The notes beneath the pieces are model-generated. The model was not told the DNA's origin. It made no database searches and saw only the letters and a list, made by a program, of their open reading frames with translations. Below are positions 35,901 to 38,784 of a stretch of DNA of 38,784 nucleotides, piece after piece. This DNA comes from Verrucomicrobiia bacterium (lineage in GTDB: Bacteria > Verrucomicrobiota > Verrucomicrobiia > Limisphaerales > UBA9464), in NCBI GenBank assembly GCA_019634635.1, contig JAHCBB010000042.1, forward strand, positions 1 to 38,784, read 5' to 3'. Each line of letters opens with the position of its first letter. The first letter of the stretch is position 1. The position numbers and the translations under genes are program-made.

Positions 35901-36690
35901 GTGTGAATCCGCCTTTGCCGTCATTCAGGTACAACACGTCGGGTTCCCCGTTCTCCTTCACGCCGGAGGGTGTGACGTAGAAGCGGCCGACGAGGTCGGG
36001 TTCGGATGTGGGCCGGCCGTTGTACGCCACCACCCGGGGACGGCCATCCTCGGTCCGCACGGTGAACTTGCCGGCGGGGTCGTCCCGGATGCTGTGCACG
36101 CGGTAATTCGCGACATAGAGGTCCAGATCCCCGTCGCCATCGGCATCCGCCAAAGCGAGGCTCATGCCGGCTCGTCCCGGGTTGAGCACCGGACCCGCCG
36201 CAAAGCGACCCCGACCCGTGTTCCACCACACCCGCGTGCCCTGGCCGACCGTGTTGACGACGAGGTCCAGGTCGCCGTCGCCATCAAGGTCCGCAAACAC
36301 CGCGCCGGTGGCATCCCCATCCATTCCCCCCGCCGGAAAGGCCGATTCCGTGACGTTGACAAAGGTCCAGTCCCCGCCGTTTCGAAACAGCGCGCTTCGT
36401 CCTTCCGGAGCGGCGAGAAAGATCTCGGGCAGACCATCACCGTCGAGGTCCCCAAGAGCCACCCCGGAGCCGTTGAGGTAGATCTGGTTGGTGAGGTAAC
36501 GTTCCGCCGGGACGCGGTTGGTGAACTGGATGCCGGCCGTCGCCGCCGGGATGCTGGTGAACCCGGGCTGGTGATCGCCGGGCGGCACCCGGAGCGGATG
36601 AATCTGCGTGACCGACGGGGCCGCTCCCGCCGCCACGGCGAGCGTGGCGATGGCGGCAGCTGCGGTCAGGATTCTCCACAGGGGACGCAC
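32971..36690 (-). CDS. giant CRTAC1-type FG-GAP/VCBS protein with two ASPIC/UnbV-like domains (paralogue A)
   Basis: About 1,239 residues, collinear with the downstream paralogue. Shared markers include GITFTNRV-like (here GIQFTNRVPAERYLTN), LNGSGVALGDLDGDG, FLDVDLDGYEDLLISNGH, a middle ASPIC/UnbV domain (GIGTRIRVEGGP, then LTVEVTWPSGRRTRL), a second propeller and a terminal ASPIC-like domain (IEVRWPGGRVTRS). About 14 D-x-D-x-D-G-type loops are visible. The signal peptide is RPLWRILTAAAAIATLAVAAGA. The start is GTG at 36690; TTG at 36693 is an alternative. The paralogues arose by tandem duplication and then diverged considerably. A 500-base coding-poor region with a structured-RNA candidate lies upstream. 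Confidence 0.87.
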   Translation of the reverse strand: MRPLWRILTAAAAIATLAVAAGAAPSVTQIHPLRVPPGDHQPGFTSIPAATAGIQFTNRVPAERYLTNQIYLNGSGVALGDLDGDGLPEIFLAAPEGRSALFRNGGDWTFVNVTESAFPAGGMDGDATGAVFADLDGDGDLDLVVNTVGQGTRVWWNTGRGRFAAGPVLNPGRAGMSLALADADGDGDLDLYVANYRVHSIRDDPAGKFTVRTEDGRPRVVAYNGRPTSEPDLVGRFYVTPSGVKENGEPDVLYLNDGKGGFTPVSWTSGSFLDANGVTLASVPHDWGLSVLFRDLNGDGRPDLFVANDFESPDRFWINETVRGGPLRFRAAGPEVLRHLAAFAMGADAADINRDGVDDLFVLDMLSRDRRERHVQTDGLPTTPTEPVSYRDVLQFSANALYLGRGDGTFAELARLAGLAASEWSWTPVFLDVDLDGYEDLLISNGHELEMMDADAAERSEQLRSQRRMTPRELLELRRMFRRFDSPNAAFRNRGNLTFEDVSSRWGFDARNVTHGMALADLDGDGDLDVVQNNLNAPPALLRNEATAPRLAVRARAAGGNTAGIGTRIRVEGGPVAEQSQVLMSGGRYLSGDEAVRVFAAGMASRLTVEVTWPSGRRTRLANVPANSRVEVVEGPDATEVPAPEPAGPPRFRDASRQLHHESVVTPFNDFERQPLLPWSLAHPGPGATWADLDGDGRDDLLLGTGAGGAPAGFHNTSTGFVPMTNAVLTRPVGRDLTTLLVSGRMVVAGSSNYRDGRTNGGALRAMDLDRNASGESVLGPDFAVGPLAQADVDGDGVPDLFIGGRAVAGRYPEPAPSLLLRMDGGRLTVVQRFERLGLINSAVFSDLDADGDPDLVMAAEWGPLRVFRNENGRLDPWNPEVTGAGLPPEIRRLEDLTGWWTSVASGDLDGDGRMDLVAGNRGWNWFPVPKAPADDFGWTRDNVRRVTFGDFDGNGLVELIESCRIGDRQFPLRRADTLFAVMPQLRDAFPTRGAFGAADLDQVLAAIKAPLPPEFLEARWFATTVLLNRGDQFEVVPLPREAQWSPVTGVALLDADGDGHLDVVLAQNFYPGRPDEGRQDAGRGLLLLGDGRGRLRPVPASESGLDAWGDARAVAVADYDLDGRPDVVITQNAGATRLYRNESGRPGIRVQLKGGPANPTAIGAAMRLLTAGAPGPVQEVQAGSGWQSVDSPARVLTASAPPTAIEVRWPGGRVTRSPVPSGATRVRISPDGSLEAAP

Positions 36691-36842
36691 CAAGTGACGA
36701 TGCGGACGCCGCGGTCCGCCGTCGAGTCCTCCAAACCTTCAGGGAGGAGGGATCCCTCGAATGCCCGGACCCGTTTGCGCCGAAACCTGAAGGTTTCATC
36801 GCGTGAGGATGGGCCCCCGGCGACCCGCCGGGACAATGCAAA

Positions 36843-36870
36843 GGGGAGCCGGTCCGAAGACCGGCTCCCC
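36843..36870 (-). terminator. intrinsic terminator with UUCG tetraloop (leftward)
   Basis: On the minus strand, GGGGAGCCGGTC, TTCG, GACCGGCTCCCC, then TTT and GCATT: a perfect 12-base-pair stem closed by a C(UUCG)G tetraloop and followed by T residues. It points leftward and serves something transcribed from the right (37.1 kb side), where no leftward protein gene is recognisable. On the plus strand no T-run follows. Confidence 0.72.
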
Positions 36871-37125
36871 GGGTGATGGGGTCCCACACGCGCTCACCGG
36901 CACGCTCAGTTCTGCGGCAGCACCAACGATTTCCGGCAATCCTCCCCTGCCGCAGCAGGACCCCTCTGCCAACACTTGGAGGTTGCCGGATGAACCATCG
37001 CGCCATTCGACGCGCGATCCGGCGGGGCGTTCAAAGATTCCCGCGAGGCCGCCTTGGGACCAGCAGGCGACGGAGCCCTCAGTCTTGAGGGGGCTGTGCG
37101 CCCGGGGACCACGGGCCTGTGAAGT
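36843..37125 (-). ncRNA. candidate structured RNA, 6S-like rod architecture
   Basis: The minus strand between the DUF5069 promoter region and the UUCG terminator can fold into a rod. Closing stems are GGUCCC/GGGACC (37105-37110 with 36880-36885) and GCGC/GCGC (37098-37101 with 36890-36893). The apex, almost at the midpoint, is GCCGG + AUCGCGC paired with GCGCGAU + CCGGC (36985-37023). Local hairpins CCCTCA/TGAGGG (37076-37091) and CTGCGGCAG/CTGCCGCAG (36912-36955) are present as alternatives. No frame here has protein-like sequence. The closing stem ends just before the terminator, as in 6S RNA, but I recognise no conserved 6S sequence, so the class is unassigned and the 5' end is approximate. 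Confidence 0.4.
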
Positions 37126-37138
37126 CCGGAAAAAACCG

Positions 37139-37166
37139 TTGATCGCAGCGACCCCGCGCCTACTCT
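37139..37166 (+). promoter_or_regulatory. probable promoter of the DUF5069 gene
   Basis: A -35-like TTGATC (37139-37144), 16-base spacer and -10-like TACTCT (37161-37166). The predicted start would give a leader of about 30 bases before the ATG at 37203. It is a moderate match to the sigma-70 consensus. Confidence 0.45.
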
Positions 37167-37202
37167 GGCGGCTCGTCAATCCAACGCATTTTACGTCATT
37201 CC

Positions 37203-37649
37203 ATGAGTGAATCCTACGTTCCCCTGATCAGCTCCGGCGTTGCCGGTCCCTTGGGCATCCTCCACCTGCCGCGATTGTGGCAGAAAGTCTCCCTTGAGGC
37301 GCGGGGCAAACTGGCTCCGGGCTATCCCGGCATCGGGCAGGGCTATGACATGATGGTGATCAGCGCGCTCGGGTTGAACGCCGACGCGGTCAAGAAGTTC
37401 ATCTCCGAGCAGAAGCCGACCTACCCGCAGTTCGAGGCCTGGGTCAAATCGCAGCCCGGGGTCAACCTCACGAAGGCCAACGTTCACAAGTCCAACCTGG
37501 CCATCGCGGGCTACGTGCACTCCGACGAGACCCGCAAAGGGATCCTCTCGGCCAACGGGCTTGCCGACGACGGCGGCGTGCTGCCCGACGCCATCAATCT
37601 GAACAATCTCGACGACTGGTACGAGTTCCACCAGGCCGTCCTGAAGTAA
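37203..37649 (+). CDS. DUF5069 domain-containing protein
   Basis: A 148-residue soluble protein. The segments LPRLWQKVSLEARGKL, GYDMMVISALGLNADAVKKFI and PTYPQFEAWVKSQ fit the DUF5069 family, small proteins frequent in Verrucomicrobiota and relatives with no known biochemical role. There is no signal peptide or membrane segment. The gene has its own promoter-like sequence and is followed by three successive hairpins, the last an intrinsic terminator, so it is probably a monocistronic and well-expressed unit. The start at 37203 is the only good Met. Confidence 0.85.
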   Translation: MSESYVPLISSGVAGPLGILHLPRLWQKVSLEARGKLAPGYPGIGQGYDMMVISALGLNADAVKKFISEQKPTYPQFEAWVKSQPGVNLTKANVHKSNLAIAGYVHSDETRKGILSANGLADDGGVLPDAINLNNLDDWYEFHQAVLK

Positions 37650-37668
37650 AGCGCCAGGCGCCCTCAAT

Positions 37669-37739
37669 GGGCCGCGGGGCGGACCCGCGGCCCAAGTCCG
37701 GTTCCGTACCCCGCGAAGCGTAAGGACGCGTTTCGCGGG
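37669..37739 (+). repeat. two strong tandem hairpins downstream of the DUF5069 gene
   Basis: First, GGGCCGCGGG and CCCGCGGCCC, a perfect 10-base stem with a 5-base loop (37669-37693). Second, CCCGCGAA-GCG and CGC-GT-TTCGCGGG (37710-37739) with a 6-base loop. Neither has a T-run. Together with the terminator that follows they form a series of three hairpins within about 110 bases. Confidence 0.65.
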
Positions 37740-37743
37740 ACAG

Positions 37744-37776
37744 CCCGGCTCGCCCGTTGTGGTGGCCGGGTTTTTT
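37744..37776 (+). terminator. intrinsic terminator after the DUF5069 gene
   Basis: CCCGGC (37744-37749), a 15-base loop, GCCGGG (37765-37770), then six T (37771-37776). This is a classic rho-independent terminator reading rightward, about 95 bases after the stop codon. Confidence 0.8.
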
Positions 37777-38240
37777 CGCGCTCCGGTGACGCTCGGGCAG
37801 ACGATTTCGACCCGTCGGTAGGACTTGTGATTGGGACGGTGAATCTGGAAAACAGTGCTCAAGGAACCCGCCAGTGGTGCCTCGTCGCGCCCATCAGGTC
37901 CATTTTCGATGGGGCGGAGGTCCCCCTGAACCGCGCATGGAGTCCCCACAGACCCGACGGGCAGTTGCGCGCACGGTGGATGGGGAGGCCGCCCGGCCTG
38001 ACGAATTGAGTGTGGCCTTTGTCCCGCTCAGCTCTCAGGGCAGGAAAAAAACCCTGAACCGACGTTGCCACGGGAGGGCGAATCGGGGATGTTCACAGGT
38101 CCCGCAGGATCTTCAATCCGGCGTCCGTCTCATTGACGGCAGGACGCTGGTTGGGAGTCCGCCCCTTTCCGGAGGGTGCGGGTGCCGTCCCGGAATCGTC
38201 TGAATCCGGCTGCACCCTCGGGAACCGAACGTTGATTTTA
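37777..38240. other. intergenic region, no gene recognised
   Basis: About 460 bases. Short open frames on both strands (60-110 codons) have no protein-like features. A small inverted repeat TCAGGG/CCCTGA lies around 38035-38058, flanking a run of seven A. The IF-1 promoter should be near the right end; a TTGATTTTAATG stretch directly precedes its start codon, but I cannot place -35 and -10 boxes with confidence. Confidence 0.4.
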
Positions 38241-38456
38241 ATGAAAGAAGAACCGATCGAGATTGAGGGCTGCGTTCATGCCGTGCTGCCCGGCACCATG
38301 TTTCGCGTGGAGCTGGCGAACAAGCACATCGTGCTGGCCACCATTTGCGGCAAGATGCGCAAGCGCTTCGTGCGTCTGACCGTGGGGGACCGGGTCAAGA
38401 TGGAGATGTCGCCCTACGATCTGAACAAGGCGCGCATCGTCTGGCGCCTGCGGTAA
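38241..38456 (+). CDS. infA: translation initiation factor IF-1
   Basis: 71 residues, the normal length for IF-1, an OB-fold protein that binds the ribosomal A site during initiation. It reads MKEEPIEIEGCVHAVLPG at the N-terminus and contains the family signature GDRVKMEMSPYDLNKARIVWRLR near the end, with IEGCVHAVLPGTMFRVEL in place of the more common I-E-V-E-G-x-V-x-E-x-L-P-N-x-x-F-x-V-x-L. An in-frame upstream extension to 38133 is rejected because residues before MKEEP do not belong to the family. It stands outside any ribosomal protein cluster here. Confidence 0.95.
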   Translation: MKEEPIEIEGCVHAVLPGTMFRVELANKHIVLATICGKMRKRFVRLTVGDRVKMEMSPYDLNKARIVWRLR

Positions 38457-38646
38457 TCCCGGGTTCCGGTTCCGTGGCGCGAAGCATCCCCGCATCGCGG
38501 CCGTCGCCGTCTGCCGCGGCCATGTGCAGGTGCGGTGGGAGACGTTCCAGCTTCCTGAAGCGGTCGAATGCCATGGGCGTGGCCATTTGACACTTGAATC
38601 TCCGGCCGGCTGGCCCATACCAGCGGCCGCGTTTCCGTCGGACCGT

Positions 38647-38732
38647 GCCGGTGTGGCGAAATGGCAGACGCGATAGACTCAAAATCTGTTGCCCGCAAGG
38701 GCGTGGGGGTTCGAGTCCCTCCACCGGCACCA
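38647..38732 (+). tRNA. tRNA-Leu (anticodon CAA)
   Basis: An 86-base gene with the class II long variable arm. The acceptor stem GCCGGTG pairs with CACCGGC; the D-arm, the anticodon loop CTCAAAA with CAA at its centre, the variable arm TGCCCGCAAGGGCG, and the T-arm GGGGGTTCGAGTCCCTC are all visible. The 3' CCA is encoded (38730-38732). It decodes UUG codons. The sequence beyond it is more A+T-rich up to the window edge. Confidence 0.95.
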
Positions 38733-38784
38733 ACGCTATCAACGACTTGTGAGTACGACTGGCGAATTGATTACGGTTTAATTA

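Noticed and set aside
36960..36995. A SAM-riboswitch-like CCGGCAACC element on the minus strand
   Set aside because: Only this short stretch matches; the rest of the SAM-I or SAM-IV core is not recognisable and no leftward methionine or SAM gene follows.
36796..37179. Small leftward open frames (68-127 codons) that could use the UUCG terminator
   Set aside because: Their residues show no fold-like pattern and they run through strong inverted repeats; a structured RNA explains the region better.
1..38784. CRISPR array, prophage or plasmid origin
   Set aside because: No regularly spaced direct repeats, phage structural genes, integrase or replication initiator were seen.

Overview
The window looks like a chromosomal piece of a high-GC bacterium, most likely a Verrucomicrobiota member of the Limisphaerales/Pedosphaera type. 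This is inferred from gene content: several CRTAC1-type FG-GAP/VCBS proteins with ASPIC/UnbV domains, a prepilin-like protein with an H-X9-DG C-terminus, a delta-60 repeat protein, a beta-helix/HAF-type exported protein, a Gfo/Idh/MocA oxidoreductase, and proteins carrying an LESS...RFYRL-like module. No rRNA is present to confirm it. Start codons are rarely preceded by a Shine-Dalgarno purine tract; many follow runs of C.

Layout. Positions 1-3.2 kb hold a DUF6580 membrane protein, a YfcE-like phosphoesterase and a CRTAC1 protein read leftwards, divergent from an orphan LytS-type histidine kinase (3.3-4.4 kb). From 4.5 to 14 kb lies a rightward housekeeping block: citrate synthase, a VapBC toxin-antitoxin pair with a palindrome over the vapB start, sucC, a VOC protein, sucD, a YggT-like membrane protein, a DUF167 protein, HemW-like radical SAM enzyme, enolase and a HAD phosphatase. 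A leftward oxidoreductase and a leftward lipobox-bearing methyltransferase follow (14-16.1 kb).

From 16.4 to 36.7 kb almost every product carries an export signal. There is a caspase-like His/Cys protein with an EF-hand loop, a delta-60 repeat protein, a prepilin-like protein coupled to a secreted protein, a truncated HAF-type remnant next to an IS4-family element, a frameshifted beta-helix/HAF gene, and two giant (about 1,240-1,270 aa) overlapping CRTAC1 paralogues. The beta-helix/HAF part has visibly lower GC than its neighbours and contains the IS, which suggests acquired and decaying DNA.

The right end (36.7-38.8 kb) has a coding-poor stretch with a candidate leftward structured RNA ending in a perfect UUCG-loop terminator, then a DUF5069 gene with a promoter and a strong terminator, translation initiation factor IF-1, and tRNA-Leu(CAA) close to the window edge.

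How they work together: citrate synthase and succinyl-CoA synthetase serve the TCA cycle and enolase serves glycolysis. The exported block looks like a surface or matrix repertoire of calcium-binding beta-propellers and repeat proteins. The caspase-like protein is the least expected member and the strongest candidate for undescribed biology; the structured RNA is second.
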